From: Balanoglossus misakiensis
Taxonomy: Eukaryota > Hemichordata
NCBI GenBank assembly: GCA_040954595.2
Contig: CM082587.2
Coordinates: forward strand, 1,922,001-1,986,000
Length of the DNA stretch: 64,000 nucleotides
Reading direction: 5' to 3'
The notes under the pieces: model-generated
Seen by the model: only the letters and a program-made list of their open reading frames with translations
The model's database searches: none
What the model was told of the DNA's origin: nothing
Translations under genes and position numbers: made by a program
In this document: positions 25,860-37,600 of the stretch, piece after piece
How positions within the stretch are numbered: the first letter of the stretch is position 1
How the letters are laid out: every line of letters begins with the position of its first letter

Positions 25860-26718
25860 CTTTGTACAAAATAATCTATGAAACTCTGCGAGTCGAGAGT
25901 CGATGACCAATGCTCAGCAGGGGGGCGTTAAGCTTGTGGGAAGATCACAGTGCATTCAGTTTGGGGTCAGAAAGGATGTTTACAGCGACAAGTTTTACAG
26001 AAAAAAGGAAGTGAGTCGACACCCAATACCAAATTCAGTATAAGTACATCGATAGCGCTTTCAGACGCTGCTTCCGGACATAATCATACGATTTCTGTCG
26101 CGCAACACATATATCTTTAAATGATGATAACTCCTTTATTCATGTACCATCTTATGTAAATGAGAATCCTACGATTGACGGAAACTTCGCGGTGGACTTT
26201 ACCATTCTGAGGAGGGGGTTGCGGGGTTCAATAAACTTTACAGATACATGTATCAGTAGGTTCATTGACAGGTGTCGGGGGAGGGGTGTATATAGACACA
26301 CACACACCCACACACACACATTGTTAAAAATATATACATATACATGTATTGTTAAAAGTTATCAGTATGTGTTAAACTGTTATCGATATTTTAGACATAC
26401 ATAGAAAGTCAAGAAAGTTCGAAGTTACGCAGAAAAACTGGCAGAATATCAAATTCAAAGTGCACAATTTCTGAGTACTGGGAAAGCGACGTGAATTTCC
26501 GCGATACCAGGAAGCTTAGGGATCATTTTCCTTGGAAACACGAGAAAAGATTATCCCGGACACAAAGCGGTGGTGTGGCGTTGTTTACATAAATCCTTGG
26601 GGCCTGATAGGGTTTCTAAAAAGCCTGTCATGTTTATATTGGCTGATTAAATACGTATCCTAGTTTCGTCCATGAAACTCTACCACGTCCTGCACGAAAC
26701 GTTTGAAGTCGTAGATGT
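25860..26718. promoter_or_regulatory. Divergent promoter region between gene A and Bf1
   Basis: The 859 bp between the two start codons must hold both 5-prime ends unless untranslated exons lie elsewhere. A CCAAT motif (gaccaatg) lies at about 25904-25911, some 45-50 bp upstream of the gene A ATG. A CA microsatellite occupies 26295-26321. No convincing TATA box stands close to either gene, and no CpG-rich island is visible. Co-regulation is inferred from the arrangement only. Confidence 0.5.
26295..26321. repeat. CA microsatellite
   Basis: Two CA tracts separated by one CC step, in the intergenic region between gene A and Bf1. Confidence 0.85.
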
Positions 26719-29105
26719 ATGAAAGCAACCATGAGCCTCCGAAAAGTTTTTGTACTCGCATTATTTGTTGCATATGTTAAGGCAGGTAAGGATATGGATA
26801 AATTTAGAGTTCATTTGTAGTTTTACTGTATATGCGCATACTCCGAATCACTGTGTTCTTCTTCAAGTTTTATACAATGCAATGTCTCGTTTAAAAAAAA
26901 CCTGGTTTTTCCGTCTGCTTAAAATCTCCAGGGTTTTCCGTCTAACACAAAAATCTCCAGGAAAAAAACTGGAGCTATAGAACTGCAGCTAGATGCAAGT
27001 ACGTGTATCTGAAATTTACATGCAAGCACTTGTGCAATGTACATGATGTATCTGTCAGGGCCTGGGATAAGGGTTTTGACAAGGGGTCCCTTCTCATAGA
27101 CAGCCTATGGTTTGCTCCACTGAAATGCGCGTCGCTTGCATACGCGCGCATAATGACTCCGACACTTGGAAAAGTTCGCATGTTCCGTGTTTGCGTGCTT
27201 GATGACTAAAACGTCTTTTAAGTCATTATAAAAATAAAAAAGTAAACAAAATAGTAAAAATAATAATAAAAGTTATCATTATTTGGATGCTCAATGAATA
27301 AAACTACTACTACTAGTAACGAAAATTACATATTATTATTATTAAAACCACCTCAATATACAAGACAGTGTTCATTATCTATAGTACTAGCCTGGTGTAG
27401 AATTGACTCATATGAGCTCAAAATTATTTGCTGCAATGTGTACTGCATGTATTGTAATCATGTGAATGTATCAGTATTAATGAAAATGGGAGTATACCAC
27501 TATAGTCTAGTATGTGGTGTGGCTAAATTTTGTACCACCATGTGTATATTTCACTTTTGGACAGACTGCAACGAGGAAGGTGAGATACCAAATGGAAGAT
27601 ACACAACTGTTGATCAACATGCCAATGGTGAGCGTACAGTACAAATTATTTGCAATCATGGATATGAATACGAACATGGCATTGAGACGACGTGTTCTGT
27701 TGATAATGAATGGGTTCATCAGCATCCAGAATGTCAAGGTACGGAGTAATTGATTATAGACATGGTTGTATTTATGCTTTGTGTTTCTGATTTTTCTCTC
27801 TGTATATATGTCAGAGAATCCAACCGTATCGTTTTATTTGTAATGGTAAATTTACATTTTGGATGTCACATACATGTACTTTATTTGGACATTGAAATGC
27901 TATTACTTAGGTATATTGTTTTCTATTGAAGCTCACAATACCGTATACTGCATACACCTGCCGTACAAAAACTAGTCAATGGACCAATTGTCACTGGTGA
28001 TGATCTGAGTTGTTTATGAATAAAGTGCATTTTCATTGAATTTCAGATGTTGATGAATGTACAACTGGAATTGCTAATGATGACGATGATGATGAAGAGT
28101 CAGACTATTCATTTTCCGATATCGACCTAAGTCCATGTCATTACCTGGCCTCTTGCTTGAATACACCTGGTTCCTTTCAGTGCCGATGTCCGAGTGGTTA
28201 TGAAGGAGATGGCATTATATCGTGTACCAGTAAGTTTTCAAAGTCTGTCAGTCGAACAATTTCTGTGATGATAATAATCAGTGAAATGACATTTCCTTTG
28301 TGTTCACCACTGAAAACACTAGAGATGAAAAGTTTGGAGGTGAAATGGTAAAATTCAGTTATTCATTTTCAGTTCTTGAATGTGTAAATGCGGAATAATA
28401 TATAGCATTTGACAGGTCAATCACCAATTCAATTTCATTGAGTGATTTCATAAATTAATCCATCCTCTGGTATTGCAGGAATTCGGTACACTTGTCCTGA
28501 GTTAGAGGCACCAGAACATGGAAGTGTACACAAAATAGGCTCAGCTAGGACACGATTTACATGTGATAGTGGATACACTTTGTTCGGCTCATCAATGAGG
28601 CTTTGTCAAAATGGAAACTGGACTGGTAGACAACCATTTTGTCAAATACAAGGTATGTATGATAAAGTATGATTCCAGTACAGTAGTTAAGTCATGTGAT
28701 AATTAATTAGCTAGGTAATTAATTAATTGACCAATTAATTAATTGATTGATTGATTAATTAATTAGTAAGTCAAAATGCAGTGCACCTAAAATGAATGGA
28801 ATGTCGCCCTTTAAGGTGAGATGATTCCTCATACCAATATTCATGATAAAAAATCATTGAGGATACACTATTTATTAACTACGCATCTACTGAAAGCATT
28901 CGTCATTTTTATCTTTATTTTGTGAGTGTAGTTGTTGGTTGTGGGCCTCCAGGTGACATAGCAAATGGTCAGGTCTATGGTTCTGACTACAACATTGGTA
29001 AAGAAGTTCGATTTGTTTGTGACGATGAACATAGACTGGTTGGACCAGAATTGCGCAAGTGTTTAGCCAATGGATACTGGTCTGGATTTCAACCATACTG
29101 TGACC
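26719..29105 (+). CDS. Bf1 exons 1-5: signal peptide, CCP1, cbEGF, CCP2, CCP3
   Basis: Exons: 26719-26785 (signal peptide, phase 1), 27565-27738 (CCP1, [11 protein letters not shown] to HPECQ), 28047-28229 (EGF), 28479-28652 (CCP2, [12 protein letters not shown]) and 28932-29105 (CCP3, [11 protein letters not shown]). The EGF exon starts DVDEC and ends with C[11 protein letters not shown] and GYEGDG, the calcium-binding consensus, but about 24 mostly acidic residues, including [14 protein letters not shown], sit between Cys1 and Cys2. All introns are phase 1, so the EGF exon is a classic shuffled insertion. Confidence 0.9.
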
Positions 29106-32100
29106 GTAAGTAGAAATATGAAAATATCTTATAAGGCACGAATATAATATTTTGCACTTTGAGTAAGTGACAGTAATGTTTAAAATAAACATATTATAAA
29201 ATGTTAATTAATTTCATAATTATCGTAATTTTACTTTCAGCTCCTCGTGATGTTAATGACATTGCATCAGATATTCGACGGGACTTCATTGACAAACTGG
29301 AATTTTTCAGCACGTCAAGCCAAGGGCATCAGTCACTGGGTAGACTGGCTGTTGGACAAAGTCTTGGTCTGGATCTGGTCTTTGTCTTCGATCGTTCTTC
29401 GAGTATTGATCCTGAAGATTTCCAGCGTGGAATGACGTTTGCAAAGCACATCATTGGCGAGTTTGGTGTGTCATACGAACAAGGTAACCTCACGTTTGTT
29501 TGAGCCAAATTTCGTGAAACTGATAACAGCAAGAGTTGAGATATGTTTTGAATTTATGCAAATAAATTACATTTTCTTTTCTCAAATCTTAAACAGGCGG
29601 AACTCGAGTGGCAGCTGTCACTTTTGCTTCCGAAGCAGCAATAGAATTCAATTTGGGTGACGAGTCAGTTAACACAACTCGCAAAGCTAAACAGCACTTA
29701 AACCTTATTCAGGTAAGGCTCATTGAAACCATCCATCCTGGCTTCTCCACATAAAATTAGTTTTGTAGAGTATGTCTTCCCAAAGTAAGAATAACACCAC
29801 TTTCAATGCTTGATTTGAACCTTCAATATTTCTTTCATATCAGTTCCATTGGTTTGTATGTTTGAAAGTGTAGCATTCAGTGAACAATATTTGGTGTTGG
29901 TACAGTATAATGTACTTCTATTTTTGAAAACTACAGATGTGATAATTCAGTAATTTCTTTCATAATTATTGTGAACTTATATTTCACACAGGCTTTAGGG
30001 GGCGGCACAGCCATGAAGGAGGCCTTTGAACTTGTTGTAACAGAGGTCATTCCCAAAGTCAGAGAGGGGGCTAAAAAGGCCATGTTCATCGTTACAGACG
30101 GCAAATCGAACTCCGGCAGCCCTATCGCATTTGCAACCCAACTACGGCATGAAAATGAATTTGAAATCTTCGCGATCGGGATCGGTAATGGAGTTGACCG
30201 AGATGAACTGAAAAAGATTGCATCGGAACCCTACACTTCACATGTCTTTCTCATCAGGCAATTTTTGGATCTGACTACCCTCACTGAGATTATTGCTGAG
30301 AAACGAACAGGTGGGGTGTGGCTTTCGTTTTTTGATCATTTGTGAGATTTTTCTTATGATATTATACAGGCTCAAAGAAAAGCTCTGACTAACCACTTAA
30401 GGATGTACGCGCAGAACATATAACTGCGCGCACCCATCTTCTTCCCATAGGATTACATTGAAAATCGCTAGAAAACAAACTTCTACTATTGTCACTTTCA
30501 CTCGAAGTTAGGTTGTAATGTATTAGTGTGTAAGATTGATCATGTTCATATCAACTTTTCTGTCAGACTACAATCGTTGCGGTGTTGCTGGCGATATAGA
30601 AGTTCGTGAACAACCAGGCCGTGTTGTTGGTGGTGATGTGGCCAATCGTGGTGCATGGCCATGGATTGCTGCAGTATACCATGACCATAAAACAAAAGGG
30701 TTGATGCTTAACTGTGGTGGTGCCTTGATATGTGAAAACTGGGTCTTAACAGCAGCTCATTGTTTGCTGAAAAAAAACGGTGATCTGGTTGGAGTAAATA
30801 AGGTATGAATACAGTCGAACCTATCTATAGTGGCCAGTCAAGGGACTTTCCGAAACTGACCTTTATAGACAGGTGGCCTTTACAGACAGGTCAATTAATG
30901 TGCATGTAAATTGGACAGGGACTGTAACAACGTGGCCATTATATAGAGGTGGTCACTGTATAGACGTGGTCACTAACTCAGGTTTGACTGTGTTACAGTT
31001 GAACTCAACTACACAGCAGCTGATCAAAGTGTCAGGCAATTAGTGAAGCCTTGCAAGACCTCATATTATGAGCAGAAAATCATCATCTATTGCTTGCCAT
31101 TACTGTATTTCAGCTCCTCGTTCAACTGGGCGAACATGAACGAGGCACAGACGAGGGATGCGAACAAACGATTCCCGTTGCCGAGTACAAGATTCCGGAG
31201 CAATTCAACCCAGACTCACATGACTATGACGTGGCTTTACTTCGACTTGCTCAACCTGCAAAACTTACCAGCTGGGTACGAACTCTTTGTCTACCAAATA
31301 GTAAGTATGAACAACTGGCTAATTATATTTGCAGTGTCTTCTCCCTGTCAAGCCAAGTTTAGCTTAAATGTATATCACTCCAAACGGCACATATGATATT
31401 ATAGCTCCGCGTTCAACAGTATGACAGGGTTGAGGTATCTTTAATCAATGCGTGTCATGTGAATGATTGTATGACAAATCAGTTTGTTTTTTGTCCAGAC
31501 CTAGATCGTCACACAATTCGGCCCAACACGGGTGAATGCTACATAGCCGGATGGGGGGCAGCCTCGAGGACAGACACTGGAGATGTTGGTGAACCATCTA
31601 TCTTTCTGAAGCAGCTGGAGATGCCTCTAGTGGCGAAAGAAACTTGTCAGCGATCAACTAATGTCCCTATCACAGACAGGATGCAATGTGCTGGTCACAG
31701 GTATATGTGCACTCTTTTCAGAATGCTATCAGCTTTAGAGACTATATATTTCCACTTTTTAAAAATGACAGTGTTTCAAGGTATGACTGGTATGGTGCAT
31801 TTTGATGCATATCTGTTTGTGGGGTAGCATCAATCTGATTAAAATCAGATGTAGGTACTGCGAAGTCTTTCACGTATGATAGCATATAAGGAATACTGTA
31901 CATATCGCACATGTGAAAGACAATGCTGTACTCATGGGATAGTATATGAAATTTGTATAGATTACAATCAAAAATACATTATACCCCCTCCAAGTAATCT
32001 GGCATCATTTGAAAAGATAAGTATCGTAGTTTCAGCAAAATATCAGGGTTAACACTGCACCACATAATGTAATTGCAGGTTCAAACTGAAAGACTCATGT

Positions 32101-32313
32101 CGAGGAGATTCTGGTGGACCATTGGTCTGTCGTCGCCAGGACGACACATTTTCTGCCATTGGTATTGTGACAAAGGGAGAAGAATGTGCCCAGGCCAACA
32201 AATACGGTATCTACACCGACGTTTTTGCTTTCAACGACTGGATCAATGAAATGACTGATGGCTGCAATCAACGTGACGACAAGGATGAAAACGAACCAGT
32301 CAATGATGAGTAA
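26719..32313 (+). CDS. Bf1: factor B/C2-like protease (CCP-EGF-CCP-CCP-VWA-trypsin)
   Basis: Twelve exons encode 769 aa. The start is ATG 26719; a second in-frame ATG at 26731 also gives a good signal peptide. Order: signal peptide (1-21), CCP1 (23-80), calcium-binding EGF (81-141), CCP2 (142-199), CCP3 (200-257), linker with an Arg at 292 where factor D would cut, VWA with full MIDAS (Asp308, Thr383, Asp413), then a trypsin fold with His548, Asp601 and Ser703. Factor B and C2 are the catalytic subunits of C3 convertases; this protein should do similar work on a C3-like substrate. Unlike vertebrate factor B it keeps a trypsin-type activation site (Arg502 before VVGG). The EGF module is an extra, as vertebrate factor B has three CCPs only. 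Divergent to gene A, convergent with gene B. Confidence 0.9.
29241..30310 (+). CDS. Bf1 exons 6-8: VWA domain
   Basis: Exons 29241-29483, 29597-29712 and 29992-30310. The metal-binding MIDAS residues are all visible: DRSSS (DxSxS type) at 308-312, GGGT at 380-383 and VTDG at 411-414. Upstream, SLGR at 289-292 lies 15 residues before the MIDAS Asp; in vertebrate factor B the factor D site lies 16 residues before the matching Asp. The VWA domain of factor B binds C3b through the MIDAS metal, so an intact MIDAS supports metal-dependent binding to a C3-like partner. Confidence 0.9.
30567..32313 (+). CDS. Bf1 exons 9-12: trypsin-like serine protease domain
   Basis: Exons 30567-30802, 31114-31300, 31499-31700 and 32079-32313. 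The activation motif is GRVVGG (cleavage after Arg502). Catalytic residues: His in LTAAHC (548), Asp in YDVALL (601), Ser in GDSGGP (703). Asp697 is at chymotrypsin position 189, predicting cleavage after Arg or Lys. The segment that is normally GIVSWGxGC reads GIVTKGEEC: positions 214, 215 and 219 are Thr, Lys and Glu. The tail after the fold is acidic and ends NDE before TAA at 32311-32313. The segment around 548-601 is short, so the loops there differ from trypsin. Confidence 0.9.
30812..30998. repeat. Dispersed repeat with internal gtggcc-tatagacagg units
   Basis: Between Bf1 exons 9 and 10 the text cycles through variants of gacctttatagacaggtggc four or five times. It looks like a decayed dispersed element. 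It contains one perfect NF-kappaB-type site (gggactttcc, 30842-30851), which probably belongs to the repeat. Confidence 0.45.
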
Positions 32314-33439
32314 GACTGGTGGACATTTGACGCAATGCATGCAGGCCAAAGCCGTTACTAGAACACACAAATATCTCATAAACAGACTCCAAAACACACC
32401 TGAACAGCAGTTCAAGGTAGTTGTAGGTGCCCCCAAGTACATGTACCCACAGCTTGTACCTTTTAATAATGAAGAGAAAGTTCAGTTTGGCCAGCTTTGG
32501 GTTTGGTTATTCATGTGAAGCCAGTTTTTGCCATCTACAACTTCTGTGATTTTGAATCATGGTAACAAAGGTGCCTATGTATGTCTTTGGGTTTAAAAAT
32601 ATAGCCACATGCTGAGTTCAGGCAGCCTTTGACTGTTGACCAGCTATACTTCTTATCTACATCACTATAAACTGCGCATAGACCCTAGCATCACTGATTA
32701 CTATGGTCAACAATTGTTAATGTGGCAAAACAAAGCTTGGTCTCATTACTGATTGAAAAACACCACTGTTCTCATGGAAGTTTATTATTGCTGGATGTGT
32801 CATGAAGGTTTATGTGTGCATAAGCTATATGCTTATATCAGGTGTGATAATTAATGTTTAGATCACATGTTTATCTCCTCAGACAGTAAGCTGCACACCT
32901 TTTAATCTTTTCAATTCAGCACCTCTTGAAAACAAACAGCCAGCATGAAGAATTAAGATTGTAAAATTAATGTGTAACACAGTGTATGTTGTGAAGTCTG
33001 CATATTTCCTATCTCTGACAAAATTGAAATGGGAAATTGCAAAATACATGTAATGTGATCAGTGTTTTCTTACAGAAAGAATGTCAATTAAAGAATTATT
33101 TAACGTTAAATATGTATCATTGTGTAGAAAACGGTGACAAAATATTGATACTGACATGTTTAATGAACTTTATTTTCAGTAAAGTGCTGAATACACATGT
33201 ATATGGAAATGCAGGTTGCCTGATTTTTCTCAAATCATAATATTGTACTACTATATTAGCAATAAAAATCAGTATAACTAAATAAAAATAATAGTGACAT
33301 ATTTTATTTGGACAAATATACAAGTGGTGAAACCACTTGTAAAGTAAAATTAATAGCTACATATTTTATCTGGACAAATATAAAAGGTAAAAGGTTTTCA
33401 ATATTGAGTCATATTTGTTGAGTATGTTTGGTAATAAAA
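32314..33439. other. Tail-to-tail region: 3-prime ends of Bf1 (plus) and gene B (minus)
   Basis: About 1.1 kb separates the two stop codons. Plus-strand AATAAA signals lie at 33261-33266 and 33281-33286; the minus-strand signal (TTTATT) lies at 33303-33308. If both are used the two transcripts end within about 50 bp of each other. The rest reads as AT-rich untranslated sequence without coding potential. Confidence 0.5.
33297..33381. repeat. Direct repeat flanking a small perfect hairpin
   Basis: The text acatattttat-tggacaaatata occurs at 33298-33320 and 33360-33382 with one mismatch. Between them caagtggt-gaa-accacttg (33321-33339) forms an 8-bp perfect stem with a 3-base loop. It sits exactly where the 3-prime ends of Bf1 and gene B meet. 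Confidence 0.7.
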
Positions 33440-34610
33440 CTAGGTGCATAAGTAAAGAGAGCGGGGAGACAGCAATTGACAATAGTCAGATGACTGCTCA
33501 GGACAGCTGGCTGCAACTGTGCCGTCAGACAAACTGAAGCGACGCTGGCAGTCACGGTTAGATTGCAGGTCTGCTTGCAGCTTGTCGTCCCAAATCCTGA
33601 CAAACGTGCCTTTGTCAATCATGGGTAGGGCATGGTTGAACTGTGTGATGACCATGAGATAGGATGCGTCTAACTGCCGTATGTGAGGACACTGGCATGG
33701 GTCAATGTGGTATTCCAGGGTACTCGTCATCCAACAATGGTGTTCACACAAATCACCACGCAATACTTTCTCTATGGTGATATTGAACTGAGTTCCAGTG
33801 GAATACTCTAGGATATTTTCAACCTTGGCTTTGATAGCTGTAAGATATAAATACAAGCACCTCTAGTTTACATACATTCCATATAGTTTATTGGTCTCGT
33901 GACAACCATATAGTTGTATATTTTTCACAAAGCTACCCAAATGAAAATCTGTAATAGGCTTGATCTAAACTTGCTTAACTACAGCAACTGTGTGGGTCAT
34001 TATTTCATGCATCAACTCTTTCCCTGTTGAAAATATACACTATATAATGCCTGACTCCAGACTAAGTACACGTACCTTGCACAAATCTTCTCACAACCAT
34101 ATACCGGTATGGTGCCGATGATCCTCACTTACATATAAGGTATTGTCACTTCAAAATGTAGTTCAACACTTTACGTAACTCTTCGCTACGGCGCAAATTT
34201 TGGAAAACTTGCCAAGCACGATACTCTCTCTTGACAATCACTTTACCAAATTGAAACGACTGTTATCCGAAAAAGATAACAGACTATTTCAAACCAATGC
34301 AATATGCTGCCAAAGGGATCTTTTTAACAAGATGTTCTACCCCTTGCAATACTGTTTCAAAACCTTATTAGGGGGCCATTTTGATCTTTTCTAGCAAACT
34401 TTTGAACAGACTTTGTTCAAATACATGTCACAAATAATATATAATGTCATACACAAATAACTTCATGCATATCTGTTCTTGAGCAGCTTTGTCAAAGCTT
34501 GGGCAGATACTGAATCTGTTAATCTCATTGCAAATCTTAATACATACCATATTGGGCAAGCCGACAAGCTGTGACCAAATCCATAGTTGATTCACAGGGC
34601 TTGCAGCTTG
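33440..34610 (-). CDS. Gene B exons 21-22: C-terminal NTR domain
   Basis: Exon 21 (34548-34610) encodes SCKPCESTMDLVTACRLAQY, the usual NTR opening with three cysteines. Exon 22 (33440-33837) continues for 131 residues, including PCQCP, DCQRRF and SDYC, and ends LYLCT at the stop. The NTR intron is in the same place and phase as in gene A. The C-terminus is only one residue after the last cysteine, similar to the way C3 ends just after its last cysteine. Confidence 0.84.
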
Positions 34611-37600
34611 CTGAAGTAAAAGAAAATTTGAAAAATAAATATTGGCCCCTGGTGTCAGCATTGAGGTGTGTTTATTTTCTTGCAAAGAAATTTCTTGTTG
34701 ATAGCAACATGACTTGGAAATCTAACTCACTTTTTCCTGGGCATTTAATCATACAGTCATCTCTGGTGTTGAAGTTGTTTTCATTTCCACCACATCCGGA
34801 GTAGACAAATTTGGTGCAGGTGTTGGCACTGACGTTGTACGCCCATTTCTCCACACTTCCACTGCATGGTCCTCTTACAATAGTCTTTGTACATGCATTA
34901 CCTGTTCAATTAATGCATAAAAAAAACTGTTGCGGAAATCTTTTGGCATCAAAGGGAACCCAGAGAAGTCTCATAGACATATTTTATAACACACCTAAGT
35001 CACAATTCCACTGCAAGCTTTAAATCAGGTCAATTATCGGTTTGAATAGATACTGAGGTAATCCTAGATTTTATAATGAAACAATGGCAAAAAAGAAAGA
35101 AGTCTTACTGCAATCTCTGTTGCATTCAACTAGTGATGGGAAGCCATATTCTCCTGGTACACATTCATCCTCTTGGACATGTTTGCACTTGTACTCCTTG
35201 TCATCCCAATAATAAACAGCATTACAAGTACCATGATGAGGAACAGGCTTCAGTTGACATAAACCAGCTGCAAATTTAAAAAAAAAATAAACAATGCATG
35301 GCAACATATTGAGTTACATGTTTACATTCGCCAGATTGCTAATGTGACCTGTTGCCTGTATTAAAGGATAAACAGCCTAATTAATTACTATCGTTCCCAT
35401 CTGGATTCGAACGATAATGTTGATCTAAATGTTACCATACTTGCACATTTGGTTTGCCAAGTTGTTCCTTATCTTACTTCAGTTTCGGCGCCCAGTTGTT
35501 GATGTTGCGGTAAATTCAAAGAGGTTATATCGAGATTGATTACAATACTAACAGTGGGGTATTACGGGTGTCGTAAGAGGATCGTCTTACACTTCACATT
35601 GCTTGCTAAAGCAAGACTTTTATCTACGCATGCTTTTACCACACACAGGGCTATTAAATAAAGTCAGGGTAGCGCCAATCAGTTGACTCGTTTTATTGTC
35701 TTATTTAAACAAACTGGCGAAGCATCCTACCGGGTAAGAAACCATTAATCCTGTTTGTGTTTGCCGCAAAGCATATAAACTGTACAACAACTGTAGCAAA
35801 GTTGGAATCAACTTCACAAACCAATTACACAAGTGTGATAACATTTAGATCAACATTATCGTTCGAATCCAGATGGGAACGACAGTAAACATGCAAATGA
35901 CCTATTAGTAGGCATACCAAATCAGAACCAAAAGACAGGAATGATCACAATTTCACATACCTCTTGTACACACGCCATCATGAGCCTTGCGAATGGTGGT
36001 TTCACGTTCACACTCTTCCACAGCAAGATGACATTGACTTTGATAAGTGATGGCATCCTGTCCGCAAACTGGACCATCATCAGTCGGACACTGACTGGGA
36101 TTTAAACACAGACACACTGCATCTGCACCAGACAGCTGGCAGTACTGTCCTTCTCCGCAGTTCACAAAGTTGCATTTACCTAAAGCCAAGTCATGTAATA
36201 TACGGACATTAGCATGGGTGTACTATTAGGCAAGCACTTGTAACGTGCAGATGAAGCTGCCAAAGAAAACAACAGCTTTGTGCTTTATTCCTTTGAAAAG
36301 TTACTGACGTCATTACGCTATGAGTGAACACTTTCATGTGTAGGAAATGAGACAGTCTCCATCAATTCATACTGACTTACTTTCACATGTTGGAGGCTCA
36401 CTACTCCAAAAGCCATTCATTTGGCAATGGAGGAGACTCTGACCTATTAAGTCATACCCAAGATCACAGGTAAACTCCAGAGACTGTCCAACCAATCCCT
36501 CGTGTCTGGAATTGCCAGTGTGATAGCCATTCTCCGGGAAAGTAACTTCACCACAGCTGTACACTGTTGAAAAAATAAATGCACTTGTTCTTTATTACAG
36601 TAGAGAGTCCACAATGACAAAATCTAGGCTTAGCTTGATCTGTTGCCTGGCACGGCTCAAAATTCATTTTTTGGCTGGTCAAATGATGAAGGCCTAACAT
36701 AAAATCCTAAACCAACAATGAGATAGCCATCACAAATACCTTGACAGATGGGTGCACTTTCTGTCCATATACCATTGTACTGACATACTCTCTCTTCAGA
36801 ACCAATCAGCTGATATCGCTCGCTGCATTGATATCTGATATGTGTTCCCACTTTAGTGTCCATTCCTATAATTACACCATTCTCTGGAAACACTAAATCC
36901 GGACACTCTTCTGCAAATCAAAATGGACACACACACATAATGGGCAATCAAAACATGATGACTTTTAATTTTATCGAGCATTCATCAGATTAAGAGTAAA
37001 TGAATTTCAAAGTTCAACACATCAGTGAAAATTTACAGAATATAGTAGTTTTACCACGTTATCGAAAGTTCATCTGAGAAATGATTTGCTATATTCACAC
37101 TTGGTGGAATATTTAAAATCAATCATGAAATGACAGCATTCACCATCTCATTATTGATAAAATAATTCAATTTTTATTCTGTGTATCTAATGACTTACTA
37201 AGTACTTGTATGATAACTTCAAACGCAATTGTGTCGGTTCCACACTGGTATCTTCCGGAGTGGTAAGAAGATACAGACGGGATGGCAAAACGTAAAGTTG
37301 ATTCTTCTGAAAACAGGGCATACTGCTCAAATGACCCACCAACTCTGCCATACAATTACAAAGATAACTGTGATGAGAAAAAACTCAGCTATACCATTCA
37401 CTGCCATACTGGTAAAGTTTAAACAGAATTTTTTATTTGTTCTGACAATGAAAATTATAATATAAAAATTGCAATGCATGTATCACTATAAAAGAAAAAA
37501 ATGGTGCATGGTTCATGATTCACATAGAGTTTGTGGAGGAAAAGAGTATAAGAACAGAAATTTACCTTTCACCATTTTCATGTATCCTGTACCAACGAAG

